A stretch of 29,175 bases of DNA from an uncultured Eubacteriales bacterium (GCA_900556935.1 USQL01000016.1:1-29175); one strand, 5' to 3'. Shown: positions 15,768 to 23,673, counted from the first letter of the stretch. Notes: generated by a model from the sequence alone, not told the origin. A program made the numbers and translations.

Positions 15768-17051
15768 TTATCTGGCTTTATTCAGCTTGTCCGCCATGTG
15801 GAACAAAACGTAGCCAATGGCGAATAGAATCACCAGCGCTCCGACGGCAAGGCTCTCGTTTTGGAGCTGTTGACCGAAGACACGGACGGTGGCACCGGCG
15901 GTGAGCTGGCTGATGACGGCGATCATAGTGGTGCCCAGGAAGGCCGCGCCCTTGCCGCAGATGTCCATGAGGCCAAAGTACTCTCCGCTGCGCTCCGGCG
16001 GGATGATTTTGCCCAGATAGGAGCGGCTCAGGGCCTGGATGCCGCCCTGGAACATGCCCACGAGCACGGCCAATAGCCAGAACTGCCACTGGCTTTTCAG
16101 GAACATGGCAAAGACGGTGATGCCGGTATAGGCGAGGATGCAGAGCTTGATGAGCTTGCCGGTATCCGCGGTGGCGGACAGGCGGCCAAAGACAATCGCG
16201 CAGGGGAAGGCCACAATCTGGGTGACCAGCAGGGCAAGCAGAAGCCCGGTGCTGTCAAGGCCCAGGGCGGTGCCGTAGGCGGTTGCCATATCGATGATGG
16301 TATACACGCCGTCGATGAAAAAGAAGAAGGATAGCAGGTAGAGGAAAATATGCTTTTCATGGCTGGCTTCCCGGAAGGTCTGCCCCAGCTGCCGGAAGGT
16401 ATCCCGGATGGGGTGGGCGCTCCGCTCTACGCAGGCGCTCTGGCGATAGGTTTTCAAAAGGGGCAGGGTGCAGCCCAGCCACCACAGGGCGACCAGCAGG
16501 AAAGACAGGACCATGGCTGTCGAGGCGGAAAGACCCAGCGTATCGCCGAAAAGAACCAGCAGCAGGCACAGGACAAAGGGAATCACGGAGCCGATATAGC
16601 CAAAGGCATAGCCCATGGAGGAGACATTGTCCATCCGGTCCTCCCGGGTGATTTCCGGAAGCATGGCATCGTAGAATACCAGGCTGGAGGAGTAGCCCAC
16701 CTTTGCCAGTACGTAGACAACCAGAAAGGTCAGCCAGCTTCCGGCGGCACCGAGGACGGCACAGCCCAGGACCCCCACCAGCACGGAGACCAAAAACAGC
16801 TTCTTTTTAAAGCCGCTCTGGTCCGCCAGCGTGCCGCAGATGGGGCCGATAATGGCAACCAGCAGGGTGGAGACGGAACCGGCGTAGCCCCAGAAGGCCA
16901 GGTACTGGCTTTCGTCCAGGCCGCCGGAGGTGGACAGGGAATTGAAGTAAATGGGAATCAGGGTGGATACCAGCAGGATAAAGGCGGAGTTGCCCACATC
17001 GTAGAGAACCCAGTTTCTCTCCAGGGGGGTAAGGCGGAACTTTGATTTCAT
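15768..17051 (-). CDS. MFS transporter of the UMF1/Atg22-like family
   Basis: This 427-residue membrane protein has about twelve hydrophobic segments. Its opening, LTPLERNWVLYDVGNSAF, is the characteristic N-terminus of the UMF1 family related to the vacuolar effluxer Atg22, whose yeast member exports amino acids. The ATG at 17051 is used because AAAGGA precedes it and the family motif then falls in the first 20 residues; upstream in-frame sequence is proline-rich readthrough overlapping the phospholipase gene. It follows the phospholipase gene by 13 bases and is the last gene of that operon. The substrate is unknown in bacteria; export of a product of the upstream enzyme is possible but unsupported beyond adjacency. 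Confidence 0.85.
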   Translation of the reverse strand: MKSKFRLTPLERNWVLYDVGNSAFILLVSTLIPIYFNSLSTSGGLDESQYLAFWGYAGSVSTLLVAIIGPICGTLADQSGFKKKLFLVSVLVGVLGCAVLGAAGSWLTFLVVYVLAKVGYSSSLVFYDAMLPEITREDRMDNVSSMGYAFGYIGSVIPFVLCLLLVLFGDTLGLSASTAMVLSFLLVALWWLGCTLPLLKTYRQSACVERSAHPIRDTFRQLGQTFREASHEKHIFLYLLSFFFFIDGVYTIIDMATAYGTALGLDSTGLLLALLVTQIVAFPCAIVFGRLSATADTGKLIKLCILAYTGITVFAMFLKSQWQFWLLAVLVGMFQGGIQALSRSYLGKIIPPERSGEYFGLMDICGKGAAFLGTTMIAVISQLTAGATVRVFGQQLQNESLAVGALVILFAIGYVLFHMADKLNKAR

Positions 17052-17064
17052 AGGCGCGTCCTTT

Positions 17065-17841
17065 CTAGCCGAAGGCGGGGGTGAATTCCTCGCCGAAGGG
17101 GGTCTCGTTTTCAATGGCGGCGGCCAGTGCCTGGGCCATAGCGGGGAAGGCGGCTGCGGCCTCCTCGTAAAGGGCCAGCATGGGGGCATCCAAATGGGCA
17201 TATTGGGGGTTGGGGCCCGCGGTCATGAGGAAGGCCAGGCCCTTTTTGCCGCCCAGGCCCAAAATGGCCCGGGAGAATTTGCGGTTCCGGGAGGCGGCCA
17301 GACGGTACACATTGGACATGTTTCGCAGGCACCAGCCAAAGGCCCCCGGGCGCAGATCCGGATAAAGGGCCGCGGCGGTGGCCCGCTCGCCTCTTGTCAG
17401 GGCCAGGTATTTGTAGACCGGCTGGCGGTGGGGCGGCAGAAGGCCGTCCTGTTGCAGGAGGAAGCGGTCAAATTCCGTTTCCAGCTCCATGTGGTCCAGG
17501 TTTTCCGCCTCCGTGACGGTATTGATCATGGGGTGGCAGGTTTTGTCCAGGCAGTAGTGGGCAAGAATGCCGAAGAGATAGGCCAGCCCACCATCGGAGG
17601 GGGCCTGGCGGTAGCGCTTCAGAGCTTCCTCAAAAAAGGCGGCACCGGATTGGGCATGGAGAGCGTGCCCCTGGTGGGCAACGCTGTTGGAAGCCAGCGG
17701 GTTATAGAAAAAAAGAGGGTCCGGTCCCTGGAGACCGACGGTGTAGAGCTGATTCATGGCCTTGGCAGCGGCCCGATATTTGGGCGGAAGGGCGGAAAGC
17801 ACTTCCCGGCCAAAGCGCAGATGGGCATAGGCAGAGGGCAT
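17065..17841 (-). CDS. Zinc-dependent phospholipase C-like protein
   Basis: This 258-residue protein fits the all-helical zinc-dependent phospholipase C/S1-P1 nuclease-like fold (PF00882 type). Putative metal ligands follow the family order: His7 near the N-terminus, GPDP followed by aromatic residues, the FGILAHYCLDKTCHP segment, and the H-x-x-x-E-x-E-F-D element further on. It has no signal peptide and begins directly with the domain, so unlike secreted toxins it would be intracellular. Clostridia commonly encode such cytosolic homologues of unknown substrate. GAGGTT precedes the ATG. It is first in a two-gene operon with the MFS transporter. Confidence 0.82.
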   Translation of the reverse strand: MPSAYAHLRFGREVLSALPPKYRAAAKAMNQLYTVGLQGPDPLFFYNPLASNSVAHQGHALHAQSGAAFFEEALKRYRQAPSDGGLAYLFGILAHYCLDKTCHPMINTVTEAENLDHMELETEFDRFLLQQDGLLPPHRQPVYKYLALTRGERATAAALYPDLRPGAFGWCLRNMSNVYRLAASRNRKFSRAILGLGGKKGLAFLMTAGPNPQYAHLDAPMLALYEEAAAAFPAMAQALAAAIENETPFGEEFTPAFG

Positions 17842-17950
17842 AGGGGTAACCTCGCAATCCTTAGAATAGCCCTATTGTAGCGCATTTTCCCTGGAAAAAC
17901 CAGTCTTTTTTTTGTAAAATTATCCTTACGGGGCCGGGACAATCCCTTCG

Positions 17951-17979
17951 TTGCAATGAAGAGGAAAATATGATATCCT
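17951..17979 (+). promoter_or_regulatory. Probable promoter of the alanyl-tRNA editing gene
   Basis: TTGCAA (17951-17956), a 17-base spacer and TATCCT (17974-17979) with a TGA extension, 34 bases before the chosen ATG. Confidence 0.45.
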
Positions 17980-18013
17980 ATCAAAAAGAAAACGCAAAGG
18001 AATGGTTGATGTT

Positions 18014-19186
18014 ATGGAAACCGAAAAGCTGTATTACTTGGACGGCCACCTGTCCGAATTTGATGCCGTGTGCCTTGCCTGCGCCCAGGCGAAGGGGGCT
18101 TGGGAGGTGGTGCTGGACCGGACGGCCTTTTATCCTCTGGGCGGCGGTCAGGCGGCGGACACCGGGACGCTGGGAGAGATCCACGTTCTGGACACCCGGG
18201 AGCGGGGGAAGGAGATCGTACATACCTGTGACGGGCCCATTCCGGTGGGCAGCCGGGTTCGCGGAAAAATCGACTACGAAGCCCGGTTTTTGCGGATGCA
18301 GCAGCACACGGGGGAGCACATTGTCTCCGGCATCCTCCACAGAATCTACGGCTGCCACAATACGGGCTTCCATATGAACGACACGGGGATTGTCATCGAT
18401 TTTGACGCTGTGATTCCCGCGGGGAAGCTTCCGGAAATCGAGGCGGAGGCCAACGAGGCGCTGTGGAAAAACATTCCGCTGAAAATTTACACGCCCACGC
18501 CTGAGGAGCTTGAAAAGATCCCCTATCGGACCAAGAAGGCCCTGCCCTGGCCGGTGCGGATTGTGGAGATTCCGGGGTATGATATCTGCGCCTGCTGCGG
18601 CACCCATGTGGCGGCCACGGGAGAAGTGGGGCTCATTAAGCTCCTGTCCGCAATCCCTTGCAGAGGGGGCACCCGGATTGAGATGGCGGCGGGGATGGCG
18701 GCGTTCCGGCTGGTGAACGCCGTATTCGACCAGAACCGGCAGGTTTCCCGCCTGCTCTCCGCCCAGCTGACCCAGACGGCCCAGGGGGCAGAGCAGCTTT
18801 TGGAGACCATGAACGCCTGGAAAAACCGGGCGGGAAGCCTGGAGCGGCAGCTGTTTGGGGTTTGGGCGGAAACGCTGAGCGGTGCGGGGGACTGTGCCTT
18901 CTTCACAAAGGACCTGACACCCGATGGGCTGCGGGTTTTGACGGACCTGGCCGCGGGGAAGACCGGCGGCATCACGGCGGGGTTTTCCGAAAGCGACGGA
19001 GGGCTTGCCTATTGCCTGGCCCAGCCGGGGGGAGACCTGCGGGCACTGAACAAGGAGATGAACGGGGCCCTTTCCGGCCGGGGCGGCGGCAAGCCGGGGT
19101 TCCAGCAGGGAAAACTCACGGCGAGCGCCCAGGCGGTCCGGGATTTCTTTGCGGGAAAGGGCTTTGCTGTTCGGGAATTGATGTAA
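18014..19186 (+). CDS. Alanyl-tRNA editing protein, long AlaX type
   Basis: This 390-residue enzyme deacylates tRNA-Ala mischarged with serine or glycine. The N-terminal part has the conserved TAFYPLGGGQAADTG stretch (38-51). The zinc site is H-x3-H (HTGEH, 98-102) plus C-x3-H (Cys194 and His198 in CCGTH). A coiled middle region and a glycine-rich DHHA1-like end (GRGGGKPGFQQG) make it the long AlaX form, equivalent to AlaRS without its catalytic domain. The ATG at 18014 is preferred: one four codons earlier sits directly on the AAAGGA sequence, while 18014 leaves 12 bases. It is a single gene with its own terminator. Confidence 0.93.
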   Translation: METEKLYYLDGHLSEFDAVCLACAQAKGAWEVVLDRTAFYPLGGGQAADTGTLGEIHVLDTRERGKEIVHTCDGPIPVGSRVRGKIDYEARFLRMQQHTGEHIVSGILHRIYGCHNTGFHMNDTGIVIDFDAVIPAGKLPEIEAEANEALWKNIPLKIYTPTPEELEKIPYRTKKALPWPVRIVEIPGYDICACCGTHVAATGEVGLIKLLSAIPCRGGTRIEMAAGMAAFRLVNAVFDQNRQVSRLLSAQLTQTAQGAEQLLETMNAWKNRAGSLERQLFGVWAETLSGAGDCAFFTKDLTPDGLRVLTDLAAGKTGGITAGFSESDGGLAYCLAQPGGDLRALNKEMNGALSGRGGGKPGFQQGKLTASAQAVRDFFAGKGFAVRELM

Positions 19187-19192
19187 TTGATG

Positions 19193-19230
19193 ATTGCGCT
19201 CTTGGCAAATGCCGGGGGCGCAATTTTTTT
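19193..19230 (+). terminator. Rho-independent terminator after the alanyl-tRNA editing gene
   Basis: ATTGCGC (19193-19199) pairs with GCGCAAT (19218-19224), with an inner GGC/GCC pairing, followed by seven T residues. Confidence 0.85.
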
Positions 19231-19258
19231 GCCTGTGGAAAAGTAGGGGGCACTGAAT

Positions 19259-19287
19259 TTGACGGATGGGGGAAAGCGTGCTAGTAT
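19259..19287 (+). promoter_or_regulatory. Promoter of the phage-derived cassette
   Basis: TTGACG (19259-19264), a 17-base spacer and TAGTAT (19282-19287) with a TGC extension. It lies just after the previous gene's terminator, so the cassette has its own host-type promoter. Confidence 0.65.
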
Positions 19288-19295
19288 CTGACTAA

Positions 19296-19355
19296 GGGTT
19301 GAAAAAAAGATACTTTCCGCCGGGCATCTGCTGCGCGCGGCGAAAAAGACAACCC
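19296..19355 (+). promoter_or_regulatory. Structured 5' leader of the phage-derived cassette
   Basis: GGGTTG (19296-19301) pairs with CAACCC (19350-19355). Inside, CTTT-C-CGCCG pairs with CGGCG-A-AAAAG around a loop at 19323-19337. The structure begins at the expected transcript start and ends 5 bases before AGGAGG. It does not match a riboswitch or ribozyme consensus I can recall. Confidence 0.45.
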
Positions 19356-19373
19356 GGAAAAGGAGGATGGAAA

Positions 19374-20477
19374 GTGCCGGAAATTCAAATTGCGGTGCGG
19401 AATAAGATAGCACAGCAGGAAAACAGCACGGTTTACGTCTGCGGAAGCGGCGACTATACGGTGCGCTTTGATTTTGACGAGGAATGGGACGACCTGGATT
19501 TGAAAACCGCCCGGTTTCAGACGGAGAATCTGGAAACGGATGTGCTGTTCCGGGGAAGCACCTGCCCCGTGCCGGTGATTGGCTATGGGCGGCGGCTGGA
19601 GGTGGGGGCTTTCGCCGGAAACGTCCGAACCACCACCCCGGCGCGGGTGGCTCTGCGAGAGGGCATCCGCTCCCGCTGGGGCGCGCCGGAGGACCCGACC
19701 CCCAGCCTGTATGACCAGCTGCTGGAGGCCATCGCGGACACGGGCCTCAAGCTGGAGGAGCTGACGGACGGCGTGCTTTTAACGGTACGCTTCCGGGGCG
19801 GAGAGGAGCGGGCCTTCCTGCGGCACAGCGAGGTGTATGTGGGCTCCGGGGAGATGCCGGAAGGCTACCGGGTGCAGCTGGACGTGAGCAAAAGTCCCCC
19901 GGTCCTGCGGGTCCGGGGGCTGGACGGGGAGATGATTCCTCTGCCCGCCATTCAGGGCGAAAAGGGCGAGAAGGGCGACCCCGGCCCCCAGGGCCCGAAG
20001 GGAGATGTGGGAGAGCATGTGGTGCGCAGCATCAACGGGGTATTCCCGGAGGAGGACGGCGGACTGACGCTGAGCCCCGGGGCCCTGAACGCCGTCAACC
20101 GGGCGGGGGACACCATGGCGGGGGCGCTCAGCATGGGCGGCTTCGGCATCACCAATCTGGCATTTCCCAGGGAAAGCGGGGACGGGGCAACCAAGGGCTA
20201 TGTGGACAGCCGGAGGCTGGTTCTGCGGGCCTCTGTGCCGGTTTCCTGGACGGGCAGCGGCCCCTATGCTCAGCAGGTGGCCGTGCCGGGGCTGCTGGAA
20301 ACGGACACGCCCCATGTGGCCCCGGTCTACGCCGACGATGGGCCCACGGCCATTGCCCAGAAGGATGCCTGGGACTGTATCAGCCAGGCCCAGGCCCTGA
20401 ACGGGGCGCTGAAGCTTGTCTGTCTGGAGGAGCGGCCCCAGCGGGAGATTCCTATTTTGCTGGAGGTAAACCGATGA
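19374..20477 (+). CDS. Phage tail-fibre/baseplate protein with collagen-like repeat
   Basis: This 367-residue protein is of phage origin. Residues 1-115 form a beta-rich domain resembling the N-terminal attachment region of Clostridia phage baseplate upper proteins. Residues 195-212 are six Gly-X-Y triplets (GEK GEK GDP GPQ GPK GDV), a collagen-like stalk. Residues 240-280 carry the tail-fibre motif GDTMAGALSMGG...ITNL...ATKGYVDS. It ends in a short domain of unknown fold. The start is the GTG at 19374, 7 bases after AGGAGG; an upstream in-frame TTG at 19299 would translate through the folded leader and lacks a ribosome binding site. It is first in a five-gene run ending in an endolysin. In a working phage it would form part of the receptor-binding apparatus. 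Confidence 0.8.
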   Translation: MPEIQIAVRNKIAQQENSTVYVCGSGDYTVRFDFDEEWDDLDLKTARFQTENLETDVLFRGSTCPVPVIGYGRRLEVGAFAGNVRTTTPARVALREGIRSRWGAPEDPTPSLYDQLLEAIADTGLKLEELTDGVLLTVRFRGGEERAFLRHSEVYVGSGEMPEGYRVQLDVSKSPPVLRVRGLDGEMIPLPAIQGEKGEKGDPGPQGPKGDVGEHVVRSINGVFPEEDGGLTLSPGALNAVNRAGDTMAGALSMGGFGITNLAFPRESGDGATKGYVDSRRLVLRASVPVSWTGSGPYAQQVAVPGLLETDTPHVAPVYADDGPTAIAQKDAWDCISQAQALNGALKLVCLEERPQREIPILLEVNR

Positions 20478-20493
20478 AGGGAGGAATGCTACC

Positions 20494-21366
20494 ATGGTTG
20501 GCTTTCTGAACGCCGGAGGCGGCCGGGGCGGCGGCATCGGCAACAAGCTGACGGTGACGGCACCGGCGAACACCAGCGTCACCGCCAGACTGGGGGAACG
20601 GGTGAAGACCGGCAATTCCGGGTCTGCCGGAAGCGTGATTTTTAAGAACCTGAACCAGGGCAGCTGGGACATTTCCATTGCCAACAGCGAGCAGACGGTG
20701 ACGGTTCCGGTGGACATCACCACGGACTATTTTACAACCATCGCGTTTTTCACGGCCTACATCGCCGTCACCTATCCCGCGGGCTCTACTTGCACCTGCT
20801 CCAACGGCAGCACCAGCTACACCGCGCCGAACACCGGCGGCAGCTATACCTTTTACGTCCCCAGAACCGGCACGTGGGTGGTCAGCTGCACCAACGGTGC
20901 CGGTACGGTGAGCAAAAATGTGAGCATCACCGCCGACGGGCAGCGGGCGGCCATCACCCTGAGCTATTGGGACGGGACGCTGTACTACAACGGAGACCCG
21001 TATACGGACTATACCGGCGGCTGGGATTCCGCCACCAGTGACGGCGGCCCGGCAAGCTTCCTGACCAATATCACCTGGAGCTTTACCAATGTGACGGCGT
21101 ATGTGTATACGAAGAAGCTGATTAACGTTACGAACTGGAACAGACTCTGCTTTACGGGGAGCCTGTGGGGAAGCTATTCCTTCGGTCTGGGCAACAAACA
21201 GGCCTGGATGTCCAGCGCCAACTGGCTGGTAAGAATTTCGGGGGATGGGACGAAGAACGACGGAAGCGTGGATATTTCCAAGGTCACCGGAAACTGCTAT
21301 ATCAATGTCTACACGTCCTCGGAGGGCGGCTCCGGCGGCAATCTGTCCAGAGTCTGGCTGGAATGA
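20494..21366 (+). CDS. Beta-rich phage tail-associated protein
   Basis: This 290-residue protein is rich in Thr, Ser, Gly, Asn and aromatic residues, with repeated short beta-strand patterns. Residues 15-85 and 88-155 look like two PEGA/Ig-like modules, each ending with a strand such as TVTVPVDITTD or NVSITADGQ. The C-terminal 120 residues form a further beta domain with many Trp and Tyr, as in carbohydrate-binding tips. GGGAGG lies upstream of the ATG and the gene follows the fibre gene by 16 bases. No enzyme motif or signal peptide is seen. A tail tip or receptor-binding role is inferred from context. Confidence 0.65.
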   Translation: MVGFLNAGGGRGGGIGNKLTVTAPANTSVTARLGERVKTGNSGSAGSVIFKNLNQGSWDISIANSEQTVTVPVDITTDYFTTIAFFTAYIAVTYPAGSTCTCSNGSTSYTAPNTGGSYTFYVPRTGTWVVSCTNGAGTVSKNVSITADGQRAAITLSYWDGTLYYNGDPYTDYTGGWDSATSDGGPASFLTNITWSFTNVTAYVYTKKLINVTNWNRLCFTGSLWGSYSFGLGNKQAWMSSANWLVRISGDGTKNDGSVDISKVTGNCYINVYTSSEGGSGGNLSRVWLE

Positions 21367-21375
21367 GGTGAAGGG

Positions 21376-21747
21376 ATGATTCTTTATATTGATTCGGATT
21401 TCCGGTGCCATGTGTCCCCCGGGGAGGGGCTGCGGGCGGTGGAGACCACGTTTTTTGACGGCAAGACAAAAGCCTATATTGAGGGCTACCGGCTGGTTCC
21501 GGCGGGCGAAACCTGGGTGCGGGAGGACGGCGCGGAATTTACGGGGGAGATGGTCTCCCCCTGGATCGACTGGCAGACCCTGGATAAAATCCAGGGGGAA
21601 TATGAGCGGGCGCAGTACCCGGAGCTCCTGGCTCAGAACGGGGAGCTGCTGGAAACCCTGGCACAGATGGTGGAAGAGGTCTATGAAATGGATTTGAAGG
21701 AAATGGGAGGAAATGCGGATGGCGCAGAGCATGAAAACACTGATTGA
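21376..21747 (+). CDS. Hypothetical phage-module protein
   Basis: This 123-residue acidic protein is not one I can name. The first 70 residues form beta-hairpin-like segments (ILYIDSDFRCHV, then AYIEGYRLVPAGETWVRED), a pattern seen in small proteins next to tail-fibre genes of Clostridia prophages. The last 45 residues are a probable alpha-helical or coiled-coil tail rich in Glu and Leu. GAGGTGAAGGG precedes the ATG by a short distance. Its end overlaps the next gene by 29 bases. A chaperone or assembly role for the fibre is possible but unsupported. Confidence 0.6.
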   Translation: MILYIDSDFRCHVSPGEGLRAVETTFFDGKTKAYIEGYRLVPAGETWVREDGAEFTGEMVSPWIDWQTLDKIQGEYERAQYPELLAQNGELLETLAQMVEEVYEMDLKEMGGNADGAEHENTD

Positions 21748-21883
21748 AAGAAAGTTCTACCGGGACGGAGAGACGGCCCGGCGGAAGCTGGATGTCTTCT
21801 TCGCGGTGGATAGGCTGACGGAGGAGGAATACACGGCGCTTATGACCCTGGTGGCGGAGCAGTATGGGGGTGAACGCCTGTGA
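21719..21883 (+). CDS. XkdX-like small phage protein
   Basis: This 54-residue protein resembles the XkdX family: a basic-aromatic start (ERKFYRDGETARRKLDVFF) followed by an acidic helix (LTEEEYTALMTLV), matching the 'YY.G....V..FV..GKITEEQY..I' pattern of these proteins. They sit between tail-fibre and lysis genes in PBSX-like and many Clostridia prophages; the function is unknown. The start at 21719 is 8 bases after GGGAGG; an ATG two codons upstream is too close. The stop overlaps the endolysin GTG (GTGA). The ORF is short, but the ribosome binding site and overlaps on both sides support it. Confidence 0.65.
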   Translation: MAQSMKTLIERKFYRDGETARRKLDVFFAVDRLTEEEYTALMTLVAEQYGGERL

Positions 21884-22461
21884 CAATCCGGCAGGTACAG
21901 CTGCTGTTGAGCTTTTTGGGCTATGACCCGGGGGCACCTGACGGCATCGACGGGGAAAAAACTCAGAGCGCCGTCCGCCTGTTCCAGGCCCGGGAGGGGC
22001 TGCGGGAGGACGGGATTGCCGGAAGCAAAACCCAGGAAAGGCTTTTGGACGCGGTGGCCCAGGGGAGGATGTATACGAGGACGGAGCCAAAGGCGGAAAA
22101 CGGTACCGGGGACTTCTGGAAGGACATCCGCTATTTTTCCAGAAACGAGCCCTACATTGCCTGCTCCTGCGGAAGATGCGGGGGATTTCCCGTGGAGCCG
22201 GACGAGAAGCTGATGCGCCTGGCGGACCGGGTGCGGCAGCAGGCGGGGGCGGCCATGATTCCCAGCTCCACCGTCCGGTGCAGAGCCCACAACGCCGAAG
22301 TGGGCGGCGTGGCAAATTCCCGGCATTTGGCGGGCAAGGCTATGGATTTTTCCGTCCGGGGCTGGACGGCGGAACGAACGCTGGCGCTGGTACGGCAGCA
22401 GAAGGAGGTAAGATACGCCTATGCCATTGACGGGACGCACGTGCATATGGATATAGAATAA
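21880..22461 (+). CDS. Phage endolysin: peptidoglycan-binding domain plus M15 peptidase
   Basis: This 193-residue cell-wall hydrolase has an N-terminal PG_binding_1 domain (residues 4-60: VQLLLSFLGYDPGAPDGIDG, then T..AVR.FQ). A C-terminal M15-type peptidase domain (about 78-193) follows, with the entry YFSRNEPYIACSCGRC. Putative zinc ligands are His149, Asp156 and His189 in SRHLAGKAMD and HVHMD. It would cut the peptide stems of peptidoglycan. The start is a GTG overlapping the previous stop, with GGGGGTG upstream. No signal peptide is present, so it would need a holin to reach the wall, and none is encoded nearby. It is the last gene of the cassette, followed by a terminator. Confidence 0.88.
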   Translation: MTIRQVQLLLSFLGYDPGAPDGIDGEKTQSAVRLFQAREGLREDGIAGSKTQERLLDAVAQGRMYTRTEPKAENGTGDFWKDIRYFSRNEPYIACSCGRCGGFPVEPDEKLMRLADRVRQQAGAAMIPSSTVRCRAHNAEVGGVANSRHLAGKAMDFSVRGWTAERTLALVRQQKEVRYAYAIDGTHVHMDIE

Positions 22462-22465
22462 AAGA

Positions 22466-22517
22466 GGGCCGACAGGAGGCACCCCGCAAAGGGGCACCTT
22501 CTGCCGGCTGCTTTTTT
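22466..22517 (+). terminator. Terminator of the phage-derived cassette
   Basis: GCCG, CAG and AGG on the left pair with CCT, CTG and CGGC on the right, with an inner CCCC/GGGG stem, followed by six T residues (22512-22517). It begins 5 bases after the endolysin stop. Confidence 0.8.
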
Positions 22518-22652
22518 GCGCGGAGAATACAGAATATGACAATTTCTATAACGCATCGACTAAAAATGAAACGAATAATTGAAAAGAGAAAAGAAAATGA
22601 TAAGATAATACTATAGAAAGAGAAAGTCATGGCGCGGAAGGAGAAAGCGACG

Positions 22653-23540
22653 ATGAAACCGATTTATTCCAATTATTCCCCTACTTTTTTGTATGCGGAC
22701 AAATATTTTTTCCCGAAGGAATGGATTAACGACGCAAACCAGGTGCCCTACTGTATGCTGCGCTATATCTGCTCCGGCTCTGCTATTTTTATGGTCAATG
22801 ACCAGAGCTATCCCGTCCGCAAGGGGGACGTATTCTATATTCCCCAGGGGACCCATCTGTACTGCGCCGCGCTGGAGGAGGTTACGTTTATCAGCATCCG
22901 GTTCATCGACTCGGTGCAGCTCCAGGACGAGGACATGCTGAACCGGCTGTGGAACGTACACCAGATCTATCATTTTGCCGGGGACGAAAACATGGAGCAG
23001 CTGTTTGAAAGCACCTATCGGGCGGCCATTTCCCGGACCAAATACAAGCGGCTGGAGACCAGGGGGTATCTTAATTTAATTGTGGCGGCCATTGCCAAGG
23101 TGTCCTCCACGGTGGAAGAGCCCCAGGAAACCGTAGAGGCGGAACGGGAGCTGATGGAATCCATGGCGGATATGAAGCGGATTCGCCACCGGGCCATGGC
23201 CTCCCACAGGAAAACGGACCCCAGGGTCCAGGTGCTGGTGGACTACATCACCCTGCACCCGGAGGCCAATCTGAGCCGGGAGGAGATGTGCCGGATGTGC
23301 GATGTCAGCGAGAGCACGCTGCGAAGGCTGTTTAAGGCCAATATGGGCAAAAGCATCTATGAATTCAGCAAGGACACCAAAATGCTCTATGCCGCCCATC
23401 TGCTCACCACCACCAATACCTCCATTTCCGAGATTGGCTATCAGCTGGGCTATGAATCCCCCAGCTATTTTACAAAAACCTTTCGGGATGTTTACGGCAT
23501 CAGCCCCCAGGAATACCGAAAAGGGGCCCGGGAGGCATAG
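22653..23540 (+). CDS. AraC-family transcriptional regulator
   Basis: This 295-residue protein has an N-terminal cupin-like sensing domain (about residues 15-110; MVNDQSYPVRKGDVFYIPQGTH is a typical cupin strand pair) and two C-terminal helix-turn-helix motifs. The first covers LSREEMCRMCDVSESTLRRLF; the second covers SISEIGYQLGYESPSYFTKTF and ends with the family signature GISPQEYRK. The ATG at 22653 is chosen over 22629 because AAGGAG lies 9 bases upstream. A weak promoter (TTGAAA at 22579, GATAAT at 22604, 19-base spacer) precedes it. It lies directly upstream of, and parallel to, the ABC importer genes and probably activates them on sensing the imported sugar or a derivative. Confidence 0.92.
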   Translation: MKPIYSNYSPTFLYADKYFFPKEWINDANQVPYCMLRYICSGSAIFMVNDQSYPVRKGDVFYIPQGTHLYCAALEEVTFISIRFIDSVQLQDEDMLNRLWNVHQIYHFAGDENMEQLFESTYRAAISRTKYKRLETRGYLNLIVAAIAKVSSTVEEPQETVEAERELMESMADMKRIRHRAMASHRKTDPRVQVLVDYITLHPEANLSREEMCRMCDVSESTLRRLFKANMGKSIYEFSKDTKMLYAAHLLTTTNTSISEIGYQLGYESPSYFTKTFRDVYGISPQEYRKGAREA

Positions 23541-23591
23541 GGCTTTTTGTGAATATGAACAAAAAATGTATCGCAATTTTGTGCATAATGA

Positions 23592-23615
23592 AATTGAACG
23601 CTTAGCAATTGACCG
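23592..23615 (+). promoter_or_regulatory. Direct repeat, candidate AraC operator
   Basis: AATTGAACG (23592-23600) and AATTGACCG (23607-23615) are direct repeats with one mismatch, 15 bases apart start to start, about 30 bases upstream of the -35 box. AraC proteins bind such direct repeats. The assignment is tentative. Confidence 0.3.
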
Positions 23616-23644
23616 AATCGTTATAGTTTTGAAATGATAGTATG

Positions 23645-23673
23645 TTGCAGGAAGTGAACGGATTTCGTAAAAT
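23645..23673 (+). promoter_or_regulatory. Weak promoter of the ABC importer operon
   Basis: TTGCAG (23645-23650), a 17-base spacer and TAAAAT (23668-23673). The poor -35 box fits an activator-dependent promoter. Confidence 0.4.

Noticed and set aside
17052..17201. A 50-residue proline-rich N-terminal extension of the MFS transporter
   Set aside because: It overlaps the end of the phospholipase gene in another frame; AAAGGA and the family motif support the start at 17051.
19299..19373. A 25-residue extension of the phage fibre protein from a TTG
   Set aside because: It would translate through the folded leader without a ribosome binding site, while the GTG at 19374 has AGGAGG at ideal distance.
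19374..22461. A complete prophage or tailocin
   Set aside because: Only fibre-side and lysis genes are present; no capsid, terminase, tube, sheath, tape-measure or integrase gene is found on either side, and no attachment-site repeats were seen.
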